From IMG/VR virus record IMGVR_UViG_3300028197_001738, positions 1 through 64,000 of that record: a stretch of DNA of 64,000 bases; one strand, given 5' to 3'. The stretch is from a virus. The position numbers and the translations under genes were made by a program. This document shows positions 34,191-43,200 of this stretch, piece by piece; within the stretch, counting starts at the first letter, position 1, and the number at the start of each line of letters is the position of its first letter. The notes under the pieces were generated by a model. That model was not told the origin of the DNA. It searched no databases and saw only the letters and a list, made by a program, of their open reading frames with translations.

Positions 34191-35044
34191 AATCATTACC
34201 TGTAGCTAATATAGTCAATAGTCTAATATATCAAGATAATTTTAATATCGTTTATGATAGTCATGGAAGCTTATTTGATCTGATTATAAAATCTATGGAC
34301 TTTGCCATACACGACGCAGATATTGCTCATTCGGATATGTGGTATCATTCATTTTTAACTAATAATCCTATAAATTTCACAAATAAATATATGAACACAG
34401 CTATATCTTCTCATTTAAATACATTGGCGATTTTTCATGATGGAGTACCTCCTCAACTCAAAAAAGAGGATGTAATGATATTGCAAAATCAAATTAAAAA
34501 TTCAATTAAGATATTAACAGATGGATCTTTAGCGAGTCAGTGGCTTCCGTCAGATGACAAATGGTATACTGTTAATTATGGCATTCCCTATATAGATCAT
34601 GAGGAAGAAGACAGGACAATAGATTGTATCTTATTTAATTTTAGACAAAATAATAATATCACATCATTATTTGACAATATTAAGAAGTCTATCCCTAATA
34701 GTATGATGATGAATGAGTTACCCAAGAGTTTGGAGGAATTATATTCCATACTAGATAAAACTAAAATTTGTATTGATTTCGACAATCGTATAAATTCCTT
34801 AGTTGCAGCATCAAGGGGATGTTTTAATATAACTTCCTATGAGAACACTTTAATAGGATATTACGAAAGAATTAATTCTACAGAAAGTATTGATCAACTT
34901 ATCCTAAATTGTTTGCAACAGATAGATAAAGACAAGACTATTGAACAAATTAATTTTATAAAACAGCACTATTCGTTTGATATATTTGCAGAAAATTTAA
35001 CAAAGATAATTTCGCATATTTCTAAAGAGGTATTTTTATTATGA
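34187..35044 (+). CDS. divergent glycosyltransferase-like protein
   Basis: This 285-residue protein overlaps its neighbours by 4 bases on both sides. Patterns suggest a GT-B fold: I-F-H-D-G-V-P-P near residues 85-92, S-I-K-I-L-T-D-G-S and Y-G-I-P-Y-I-D in the middle, and I-C-I-D-F-D-N-R-I-N-S-L-V-A-A-S-R-G in the C-terminal half, as in the donor-binding helix region. The classic catalytic motif is not clearly conserved. A role in glycan modification is inferred from the cassette. Confidence 0.5.
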   Translation: MKSLPVANIVNSLIYQDNFNIVYDSHGSLFDLIIKSMDFAIHDADIAHSDMWYHSFLTNNPINFTNKYMNTAISSHLNTLAIFHDGVPPQLKKEDVMILQNQIKNSIKILTDGSLASQWLPSDDKWYTVNYGIPYIDHEEEDRTIDCILFNFRQNNNITSLFDNIKKSIPNSMMMNELPKSLEELYSILDKTKICIDFDNRINSLVAASRGCFNITSYENTLIGYYERINSTESIDQLILNCLQQIDKDKTIEQINFIKQHYSFDIFAENLTKIISHISKEVFLL

Positions 35045-35457
35045 GAAGAAGCATAAATATTATATGTGATGACTACCGCAATATAGCAGAGGGGTTTGAG
35101 TCAGTCCATATATCTTCTATTAGTAATTTGGTAGATTTTTCTATAGACACTATATTGTATTATAACATAGGTTATTCTCAAAAAGTTGAATCTAAAAAGA
35201 ATTTGCAAGTACTGTCTAATAAACTACGACCTGGAGGATCTATGGTTGTGAAATTTACTAATCTCGATCTGATATGTAAAAACTATTTAGATAAAAAAAT
35301 AAAAAACAATGAATTAATTGACGCTATTAAACATATTAATACCGGGATGTCTGTAGACGAAATGTTTACATTTATAAATAATGATTCTCTAAGAATAACA
35401 AAAATAGCTAAAGAAAATAATGATATTTCTATGGTAGTTACTAAGGTTAGAGTATGA
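35041..35457 (+). CDS. methyltransferase-like fragment or degenerate protein
   Basis: This 138-residue protein overlaps its neighbours by 4 bases at both ends. It contains L-S-N-K-L-R-P-G-G-S-M-V-V-K-F-T-N, which resembles the post-motif region of class I SAM-dependent methyltransferases. The glycine-rich SAM-binding motif I expected upstream is missing, and the protein is too short for a full Rossmann methyltransferase. It may be a structural remnant, an inactive subunit or a different fold. It lies inside the glycosyltransferase-like cassette. Confidence 0.5.
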   Translation: MRRSINIICDDYRNIAEGFESVHISSISNLVDFSIDTILYYNIGYSQKVESKKNLQVLSNKLRPGGSMVVKFTNLDLICKNYLDKKIKNNELIDAIKHINTGMSVDEMFTFINNDSLRITKIAKENNDISMVVTKVRV

Positions 35458-36239
35458 CAAATAAAACAATAGGAACAGACTGTTCTAGATGCCACTTTTC
35501 ATCACCCATTACTGAAAACAATAACTGTGAATTTAATATTATTGACAATATTAAAGACATTAAAGAGGTAACAGAAAAAAACGGATATTATTACGTCAAC
35601 AACTATAGTTGTGCGTACGCTTTCCCTAAAGACAAAATTAAAGAATTACTAGAACCATTTCCAGATTTAGATGTAGTGGAATATTCTAAATACAGAAGGT
35701 ATGTAAAATATTATTTGATTATAAACAATATGGACAGTAAAGAAGGAATTGATTATATATGTGAACAGATTAATAAATTAACGATAAAACCACAAGCGAT
35801 ATCTATATTAGTTAAATCCACAGATATGGTTAGCCTTATCGAAGAATGCAACGAAAAAATAAATCATGTTGATGACATGGTATGGAGACTACATAATTTT
35901 AAAAATAAAGACATATCAGAATCAATGGCTATGCACACTGTGTTAAGCACAAGTTCTCATTTAAAGAAATGTCATTTTATTTGGTCTTTAAACGACACAG
36001 ATTTATTATATTCTGCCGATAACAAGCTGATAGAGAATATTAATTTTATTGCAAATGTTATTCAGCCTCCAGTGGGTATACTTAAATCTAAAAAATCAAA
36101 TAATTATCATAGCAATATTTTCATTACTAAAAGCAATTACCAAAATCTAATTAGTCAATTATCTCAAGATCTTGACAAAGCCATTCAAATGTTTCTAGAA
36201 GAAGAACCGGAAGCAGAAATAACTATTTATGATGATTAA
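35454..36239 (+). CDS. unknown protein of the glycan cassette
   Basis: This 261-residue protein overlaps the gene before it by 4 bases and the next by 11. The N terminus has C-S-R-C and further cysteines at about 25 and 54, which could form a small metal site. The rest is helical and strand-mixed with a mildly acidic C-terminal tail (E-E-E-P-E-A-E). F-I-W-S-L-N-D-T-D-L-L recalls a GT-A-like strand with a D-x-D motif, but this is weak. No family is named. Confidence 0.45.
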   Translation: MTNKTIGTDCSRCHFSSPITENNNCEFNIIDNIKDIKEVTEKNGYYYVNNYSCAYAFPKDKIKELLEPFPDLDVVEYSKYRRYVKYYLIINNMDSKEGIDYICEQINKLTIKPQAISILVKSTDMVSLIEECNEKINHVDDMVWRLHNFKNKDISESMAMHTVLSTSSHLKKCHFIWSLNDTDLLYSADNKLIENINFIANVIQPPVGILKSKKSNNYHSNIFITKSNYQNLISQLSQDLDKAIQMFLEEEPEAEITIYDD

Positions 36240-36915
36240 TGCTCTTATAATAGCATCTGAAATCACCAAAGGCATGAAATCTCTAGGTTCGAGATCGATG
36301 CTTAATATCAATTCAAAGAATAAAATTATTGATCAACAAATATCTTCTATCAAAACTATTCACAGAAATGCAGAAATTACCATTTCTTGTGGTTTTGAAT
36401 ATGAAAAAATAAATAATTATATTAACAAAAGATATAAAAACATTCAATTAATACATAATAAAGACTATGAAACAACCAATGAAGCCAGAGATATAGAATT
36501 ATTTTTAATCGATAAAAAACCTGATGATATAGATTATTTGTTTATAATCAGCGGTGGCGTTTTATTAAAAAAGAAGGCTATCTCTTTTACTAAAATCAAA
36601 AAGTCCTCAAGAATTTTTTTAATGAGAAGTGTAAAAAATAATTTTAAATTGGGGTGTTCAAAAAAAGATAATATAGAGTATGTGTTTTATGACTTAGACA
36701 TACCTTGGTGTGAGTGCTTATTATTGAATAAAGAAAGTGTTATTAAATTAAAATCTTTTATACAAGGAAACAACGTATTAAATATGTATTTGTTTGAAAT
36801 GTTGAACAGCATACTCACAATAGACGATATCCAACCGTGCTATATTAATAAAAATGACATAATGAAAATTACAAGTTTTGCAGATATAACTAGGGCTAAA
36901 AGTTTTATAACATGA
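36229..36915 (+). CDS. nucleotidyltransferase-like (GT-A fold) protein
   Basis: This 228-residue protein starts at ATG 36229 or 36232. The N terminus N-A-L-I-I-A-S-E-I-T-K-G-M-K-S-L-G-S-R-S-M-L resembles sugar nucleotidyltransferases and MobA-like GT-A proteins, where a G-x-G-x-R loop binds the nucleotide. Here the glycine loop is degenerate. I-I-S-G-G-V-L-L near 108 could be the strand carrying the metal site, but the aspartate is replaced by glycine. It may be a non-catalytic or diverged enzyme. It overlaps the next gene by 4 bases. Confidence 0.5.
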   Translation: MMINALIIASEITKGMKSLGSRSMLNINSKNKIIDQQISSIKTIHRNAEITISCGFEYEKINNYINKRYKNIQLIHNKDYETTNEARDIELFLIDKKPDDIDYLFIISGGVLLKKKAISFTKIKKSSRIFLMRSVKNNFKLGCSKKDNIEYVFYDLDIPWCECLLLNKESVIKLKSFIQGNNVLNMYLFEMLNSILTIDDIQPCYINKNDIMKITSFADITRAKSFIT

Positions 36916-37619
36916 AAAAAATATTTATAGAATCGATAAACAATAAACTGTTTACAAACCTGAGAATAATTAAAGACAATATACAAATATTTAATGGCAA
37001 CTTAGGTAACAATATATATCAAATATTTTATAAAACTAAATTTGATTCGATAATTATAGCATCAGTTATTAACGAAAGTATAGTCCAGTTTGCAGAAGAG
37101 TTTAAAGATAAAAAAGTATACATATACGATCAAAATAGATCGCTAGATCAAAATATAATAGACAACAACAAGTCTATAGATTTTATCTTGCCATCAAACA
37201 ACAAAACCAATAAACAAGGCAATAGACTAAACATAAACACAAATATGATAAACGATCAGTTGCTACAAAATACTGATGGCTCTAAGCAAAACTATATATC
37301 ATGCTTTTTAGACAGCGTACAAATATTACCACAAGAACTAAATTCAGAACTTTATCCAAACTCGCACAAAAAAATTAAAATGTTTAACAATGTAAAAATA
37401 CAACATCCTCAAAATCTTGGGATAATAACAGAAAGAGAACGGCTTAAAATTCTATCTGAGTCAGAATATTATTTAAATTTAGACGATCAATATGTTATAG
37501 AGGCTGCTATCAATGGATGTAAAATTCTTAGCCTAGAATCTTTGTCAAAATTAAAGCCTATGGATTACGACATCCCTGAATATGAAACATATCAAAACTT
37601 TATTAAGGAATACATATGA
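36912..37619 (+). CDS. glycosyltransferase-like protein, C-terminal GT-B motif
   Basis: This 235-residue protein overlaps its neighbours by 4 bases at both ends. The C-terminal part Y-L-N-L-D-D-Q-Y-V-I-E-A-A-I-N-G-C-K-I-L resembles the donor-binding helix of GT-B enzymes (E-A-x-x-x-G). The N-terminal two thirds have no clear motif. It may be a shortened GT-B protein. It belongs to the coupled cassette, and its substrate is unknown. Confidence 0.5.
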   Translation: MKKIFIESINNKLFTNLRIIKDNIQIFNGNLGNNIYQIFYKTKFDSIIIASVINESIVQFAEEFKDKKVYIYDQNRSLDQNIIDNNKSIDFILPSNNKTNKQGNRLNINTNMINDQLLQNTDGSKQNYISCFLDSVQILPQELNSELYPNSHKKIKMFNNVKIQHPQNLGIITERERLKILSESEYYLNLDDQYVIEAAINGCKILSLESLSKLKPMDYDIPEYETYQNFIKEYI

Positions 37620-38092
37620 GAGAACTACCAGATATAGGAGTAGTATTATTAAATCTGGATAATAGTCCTGTTTACTCTTTAATTTTAAAAAATTTATCAA
37701 CAATGGCTAGTAAACTACCATACAACCAAGTTGTAGTCTTTTCTAGTTCTTGCACTATCGCAGACACTCAACATGTCCCAGTTCTGCATATAAGTCACGC
37801 TAAATTCTTCCGTGGTATTTTAATACATATCGATGTAAGCGGTTTGATTATTAGTCAGAATTTCCCTAATCTTACTGATAGATATTTATTTGCTTTTGAC
37901 ACCCCTTGGGTTGGTCAAGAAGTAGGGTATAAACAGTGGAAAAGTCTTTTTATAGATAATAATTTAAAAATAATTAGTGCTAATGTTAGTATAGATAATA
38001 TATATAATTTGTGTTGGAAAGAACCATCAGGAATAGCGGAGGATTTTAATCATGAAAGAATACTCGACATTATCGAAAAAACAAAAAGTTGA
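37616..38092 (+). CDS. unknown last protein of the glycan cassette
   Basis: This 158-residue protein begins by overlapping the previous gene by 4 bases and ends by overlapping the endonuclease by 41 bases. It alternates beta strands and helices (V-V-L-L-N-L-D, Q-V-V-V-F-S-S-S-C). F-A-F-D-T-P-W could be part of a Rossmann-like fold. No catalytic motif is recognised. Its role is inferred only from the cassette. Confidence 0.45.
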   Translation: MRELPDIGVVLLNLDNSPVYSLILKNLSTMASKLPYNQVVVFSSSCTIADTQHVPVLHISHAKFFRGILIHIDVSGLIISQNFPNLTDRYLFAFDTPWVGQEVGYKQWKSLFIDNNLKIISANVSIDNIYNLCWKEPSGIAEDFNHERILDIIEKTKS

Positions 38093-38843
38093 TCTTATAG
38101 ACAAGCTTTATGTTAAAGAAAATAAAAGTTTTGCTGATATAGCAAAAATTTATGGAACATATCCCAATAAAATACTGAGAGACGCGAAGTCTTTTAATGT
38201 GCCTATTCGGACCAAGTCTGAAGCTCAAAAGAACGCACTTAAAACAGGTAAGCACAGACATCCGACCAAGGGGAAGGAAAGATCAGAAGACATTAAAAAC
38301 AAAATAGGTAAAAGCGTAATGAGTGCTTGGGAAAATTTAACAGAATCTGAGTTAAATGATAGAAAAACAAAAGCTCAAGAGAATTGGAGTAAATTAACAG
38401 AAGATAAAAAACTGTCTATTCAAAAATCTGCTACAGATGCTGTTAGATTAGCAAGCAAACTGGGTTCAAAGTTAGAACACTATTTATTAAGAAAACTTAT
38501 AGATAGCGGCTATGCTGTAGACTTTCACAAAGAGCACACTTTGGTAAATACAAAATTGCAGATTGACCTTTTTGTTAGAGACAATAATATAGCAATAGAA
38601 GTCGATGGCCCTTCTCACTTTGCTCCCGTGTGGGGTGAAGAAGTGCTAAAAAGGAATATTGCTTATGATCAAAAAAAAGAAGGACTAATTATAGGCAAGG
38701 GATGGCACTTGATAAGAGTGCAACAGCAAAAAGACTTTTCAAAAACAAGAGCCGACTTTCTTTTCGAAAAATTAAGAAATGCAATTGTTCAAATCATAGA
38801 TTCAAATTCGGATACTGTACTATCGCTAACTATAGAGGATTAA
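38052..38843 (+). CDS. HTH/NUMOD-type Vsr-like endonuclease
   Basis: This is a 263-residue protein. An N-terminal helix-turn-helix (A-D-I-A-K-I-Y-G-T-Y-P-N-K-I) is followed by a NUMOD3-like charged repeat (G-K-H-R-H, then E-R-S-E-D-I-K-N-K-I-G-K-S-V). The C-terminal nuclease has I-D-L-F-V-R-D-N-N-I-A-I-E-V-D-G-P-S-H, the D...E-V-D-G-x-x-H core of Vsr-like/EDxHD enzymes, and G-W-H-L-I-R-V-Q closes the fold. The layout is that of phage homing endonucleases. GGAGG about 9 bases before the ATG supports this start despite the 41-base overlap. Confidence 0.75.
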   Translation: MKEYSTLSKKQKVDLIDKLYVKENKSFADIAKIYGTYPNKILRDAKSFNVPIRTKSEAQKNALKTGKHRHPTKGKERSEDIKNKIGKSVMSAWENLTESELNDRKTKAQENWSKLTEDKKLSIQKSATDAVRLASKLGSKLEHYLLRKLIDSGYAVDFHKEHTLVNTKLQIDLFVRDNNIAIEVDGPSHFAPVWGEEVLKRNIAYDQKKEGLIIGKGWHLIRVQQQKDFSKTRADFLFEKLRNAIVQIIDSNSDTVLSLTIED

Positions 38844-38844
38844 A

Positions 38845-39570
38845 ATGGCAAAAAAAGCATCTACTAAAAATAATTTGGAAACCAAAGAAATAACCAAAGA
38901 AATAAGCAGTCCCAATATTACGGATGTCGAATGGACTGAATATGTTTTAGGATTATTGTCTGATGACGAAAAAATCAAAGGCAACCCTACAACAGATGGT
39001 CTTAGGAGAGTGTTTGAAATAGCTTTAGATTGTATCATAGTGGATTCTACATCAGAAGTTTCTCAGGCTCCAGATCCAGACAATGGAAATAGAGCTACTG
39101 TAGTCCATGGTCTCAGCTATATTTTAAATGACAGCACTCTCACCCCAGAAACTAAATGCAGGACCGTAAACGGTGCGGCAGACGTATACTGGGGCAATTG
39201 TGACAAGATATTTAGAAACCATCCTGTTGCTGTAGCAGAAACTAGAGCAGAAGGAAGGGCTCTTAGAAGAGGTCTTAGATTAAGAAAGGTTGTTGCTGCT
39301 GAAGAAATTGCAGAAAATATAGAAGATGACATTGATGGAAATAATGCTGGGAAAATTACTAATAATCAAATTAATTTTATAGATGTAATATCAGCAAGAT
39401 TAAATGTGAATGTTTTAGAGTTATTGAAATCAAATAAATTAAATAAAGATAATATATATGATATTGACCATTCTTCTGCTGTGTCTATTATTAGATTGTT
39501 ATCTGGATATCAGCAAAACATGAGTGATATATCAGAAAAAATTACGGGCTACTCTAAAGACTGGAAATAA
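38845..39570 (+). CDS. probable single-strand annealing protein (Rad52/Sak-like)
   Basis: This 241-residue protein carries the block A-V-A-E-T-R-A-E-G-R-A-L-R-R-G-L-R-L, a hallmark of phage single-strand annealing and Rad52/Sak-like recombinases. Upstream it has N-P-T-T-D-G-L-R-R-V-F-E, a known lead segment of that type. The C-terminal part is variable and may bind other recombination proteins. The protein would anneal complementary single strands during replication, alongside the RecA-like recombinase. The exact family is not settled by eye. It starts one base after the upstream nuclease gene. Confidence 0.6.
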   Translation: MAKKASTKNNLETKEITKEISSPNITDVEWTEYVLGLLSDDEKIKGNPTTDGLRRVFEIALDCIIVDSTSEVSQAPDPDNGNRATVVHGLSYILNDSTLTPETKCRTVNGAADVYWGNCDKIFRNHPVAVAETRAEGRALRRGLRLRKVVAAEEIAENIEDDIDGNNAGKITNNQINFIDVISARLNVNVLELLKSNKLNKDNIYDIDHSSAVSIIRLLSGYQQNMSDISEKITGYSKDWK

Positions 39571-39572
39571 AC

Positions 39573-39893
39573 ATGAAGGCATCATATAAGGCTAACGACA
39601 AACTGCAATTTGAAGTTCAGGGAGAAGGTCAGAAAGAAATATTTAAAGAACTGGCCGCAATACAAGAAATTTTTGGAGAAACAAAATGCGGTGTGTGTGG
39701 GTCTGAGAACATTAAATTTGTAGTAAGAGCTGTTGATGACAACGAATACTATGAATTGCGATGTATGGACTGTGGAGCTGTTCTTGCTTTTGGTCAGCAC
39801 AAAAAGGGAGGAACTCTCTTTCCTAAACGTAAAGACGAAAAGGGAGAATACATGCCGAATAAAGGATGGTATAAATGGACTAACGCTAAGTAG
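39573..39893 (+). CDS. zinc-ribbon protein of unknown function
   Basis: This 106-residue protein has a central C-G-V-C-G-S...C-M-D-C-G zinc ribbon with about 22 residues between pairs, a preceding acidic and helical N terminus, and a conserved-looking basic tail (P-K-R-K-D-E-K, then G-W-Y-K-W). Similar small ribbon proteins occur next to phage recombination genes. It starts 2 bases after the annealing-protein gene, so it may be a partner. It is the last gene on the plus strand and its stop lies inside the palindrome at the strand switch. Confidence 0.65.
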   Translation: MKASYKANDKLQFEVQGEGQKEIFKELAAIQEIFGETKCGVCGSENIKFVVRAVDDNEYYELRCMDCGAVLAFGQHKKGGTLFPKRKDEKGEYMPNKGWYKWTNAK

Positions 39894-39905
39894 CGTTACC
39901 ATTTA
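39872..39905. terminator. palindromic bidirectional terminator at the strand switch
   Basis: The core TAACGCTA AG TAGCGTTA (39881-39898) is flanked by TAAATGG on the left (39872-39878) and CCATTTA on the right (39899-39905), with an AC bulge. The stop codons of both convergent genes lie within it. There is no long U-run, so the hairpin might act with the antisense or collision effect of convergent genes. Confidence 0.65.
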
Positions 39906-40267
39906 CCCTCTGGACATTTTTCAGATTCCCATGATAATTTGCTAATATATTTTCTGTGTTGAAAAACGGGACAACCGCATTTATCACAGCTGTAATTATT
40001 AAAAAATTCACAACTTTCACATATTGAATATCTTTTAGATATAGTTTCATCAGGTGCTAATTTCATACCTTGAGATATATGCTCTGAAGTAGCCTTAGCA
40101 AAATTTTTCACCTTATTAATAAAAGATGGCTTACTTTCATTGGGTCTTTTAAAAGTCGTATTACGACAAGGAAAAACTGGAGGCTGTCCATCATTCGAGC
40201 GTAACTGGATATTGCAGTTACTACATCTGTACCATCCCTGTCCTTCTACAATAAAATCACAAAGCAT
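39896..40267 (-). CDS. cysteine-rich zinc-binding protein
   Basis: This 123-residue protein has three cysteine pairs in order: C-S-N-C near residues 15-18, C-E-S-C near 83-86, and C-D-K-C-G-C-P near 93-99, with a further C near 118. This suggests two zinc sites linked by a helical basic segment. It follows the giant structural gene by 2 bases on the minus strand and is the last gene of that operon. It may be a structural or head/tail assembly accessory. No family is certain. Confidence 0.6.
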   Translation of the reverse strand: MLCDFIVEGQGWYRCSNCNIQLRSNDGQPPVFPCRNTTFKRPNESKPSFINKVKNFAKATSEHISQGMKLAPDETISKRYSICESCEFFNNYSCDKCGCPVFQHRKYISKLSWESEKCPEGKW

Positions 40268-40269
40268 TA

Positions 40270-43200
40270 TTAATCTCCAGTATATTCATGAGGAATCATG
40301 AAAGCATCGAATTCTGACACTATCTGTCCTTGCTCCCTATTTTCTGCTCCATCAACACTTCCCATATATGCTCTATACGATAACTCATTAAGAAGTTGCA
40401 TTAATCTAGTATTGCTAGTTTTTTGCAGATTAGAATCTTCATCAAACTCATAACATTGCCACATATAGGGAAAGTTATACAAATATCCTTGAGCTATTGT
40501 TGTTTGTATAGGTTGAAGAGGTGCAACTCTTGAGTCTTGTCTGTATTCTGTAACATCTCCATATCTATAAAGAGTAGCAAGCAAGTCTACTCCTCTTAAG
40601 CTCCTGGGTATTTTTCTAAACTTTACTCTTAAATCTTTAGTATTATCTAGATTAAAAATGTTTGTCACCCTTGATGGAGCACCCACTCTCAAACCATCGT
40701 CTTCTGGATCTAAAGCTGATAGTAGCCCCAAGCCTCCTGGAGAACCATCAGTGCAAGCAGGATCATCCCCAATTCCTAATACGGAATTGACATCTGCTGA
40801 ATAATCATTTCCTATTAATCCTTCTTCAATTGCTTTTTTGGGAGGCAAAATGTTAGAAGCTGGTAAAGCTACTTCATAATATTCTCTAACCAAAACGATA
40901 TAATTCTGTGAAGCATTTGAGCCGATATCTTGTGTTGTTGGCATATAAAAAGTTCTAAAAACATCATATGTTGCCCAACCAGCAATAGATGGATATTTCT
41001 TTTCTAATTCTTCTTTTTGTTTTTGTACTGTTTCTTCTGGTATTGTATACGTAGGAGATAGTGTTTGACGAAAATCAACTGAACCGATTGGATTATCACC
41101 GAACTCTAATTGTTCTACTCCTTCGTCCCCCGCTGAGAAACCTCCACCATAAGCAAACTGAGGACACACATTATTATCAATTTGACCTTCTTGACCTTGA
41201 AGATTGGGATCTAAAAATGCACAACTAGTTACTGTTTTAATTAGAACTTTAGGTCGGAGTTCTTCTGCAATAGAGCATGATTGCTTGGGATCAATATTTA
41301 TCCAGTATAGATTATTATTTATTGAGTAATCTACATCATAAGTATTTATATTATTATCAGTAACAGATAATGTCGCTACAACATGAGAAGTAACATCCTC
41401 CTCAGCTATTTGTAACAATAGTCTTTTCAAAGAATTTCCTTCTGCGCATAATTTTTCTATATTATCAGACAACTTTATTAAAGCATTTACTTCATCTGAA
41501 TCTTTGGAATTATCATAATACAACAAGGCTGTCGATATCGAAGGTTCTAATTTAAAAAACTTGCGTATTTCTTCCATAGATAATTTTTCTGGAATAATAG
41601 ACTCGGTGACCTCTCCGTCTAAAGTTTCTAATCTTTTGTTGATATCACTCTTGGTATTTCCATATAGATTAACCTTATTAGATATAGTCATATCTCCTTG
41701 AAACATTAATTGATAATCAGACCAAAGATCTTCTTCATATATATCATTAAAATCTTTATTTTTTATATAAATAATTTCATGCTTTTTATTCTGGTATTTA
41801 TAATCTTTATATTTATTTTCAAAAGTCTCTTTTATCTCTGCTAAAGTATCAGGAGTTACAATATCGCTATCTATTACTCTTTTTTTCTTTTCTTCTTCTC
41901 TGTCATCAAAAACTTCTTGAAAATTTAATAATTCATTAATACTACAACTGAAACCCCTTGTTTTCGATTTTATAAAATCAGAAAAAGAGCTAGTATTCTT
42001 ATCATATAATAATATTTTATTGTATTTAAATTTATTATTATCTCTATTATTGTATATTTCATACAACTTTTTAATTTTATTGACTTTGTCAAACTCATTT
42101 ACAAAAAACTTATTATGTAATAAAGATATGTCTCCATAGCTACCACGACTAAATAAATTATTTTTTGGTGGATATATAGGGTGTTTGGCAGAAGTCCATT
42201 GATCATCGTAGCTTGAATCATTAATCTCTCCGTCGAATTTAAACTGATTAGTAGGATCTGATCCTATATTTTCTTCATCTTCCAAAGTATCTGCAATACT
42301 CGTAACAGGATCGATAATTGCTATTACGCTATTATCAAGACTCATGACTTTATTTCTGCCTACTAGAGTGTCTCCCTGTGCTGGGCAGAATACTCCTTCT
42401 TTTTCATCAGAAAGGGCAAATATAGAAACATGCTTATTGTCTAATATAATTTTTGCTTTACCTAATATTGTAGCTGTTGTTTCTTCAAAATCTCCTGTGC
42501 TATCTATAATGTTCATATCTTCATCAACATCATATAGATCATAAGGTATAGAATTTTCTATTTTTATAACAGTTATATTACATCTATTACCGATAGCACT
42601 ATATGTATCATCATCGAATATGTGATATGCACTACCTATATTACTATTTAATAAATCTATTGTTTCACTACCTGGTTCATACAGTTCGGACTTACTGGAA
42701 ACAATCGAATATTCAAAATTAGATAATAGTATTTCTAAATCCGTAGACCCATTAGAAATAGGAGTAATGTCTCTAAGCATAGTTTTAATTCTGGGAGTAT
42801 TAGATAGTCTAAAGATAGATGCTTCAAGATTATACCAAAAAGCACCATCCTTACTAACATTAAGCAAAATTTTATCTCCAGACCCAAACTGGTATCCATC
42901 ATGATTAAGAGCATATATTTCTCCTTGCTTTCTATCAGCACCTCTCCATTTTCGTGTTTGAGAAAAGTAATCAAATATTTGTCCATAAGCAGAATTACTA
43001 GCAGACCCCGCTATACTAGCCCCAGCAGCAGCAGCACCAGCACCAGCAAAACCCAAACCTGCCCCAGCAGCACCTGCAGCAAGTATAGAGACCGTTGCGG
43101 AGCTTGGAAATTCGGGAGGTCCAGCAATTGCAATATCTGTTTTAAAAGGATTGTCTGTGTTATTCGGACAGGGTGTGAAGTCTTGAATATATTGAAAAGG

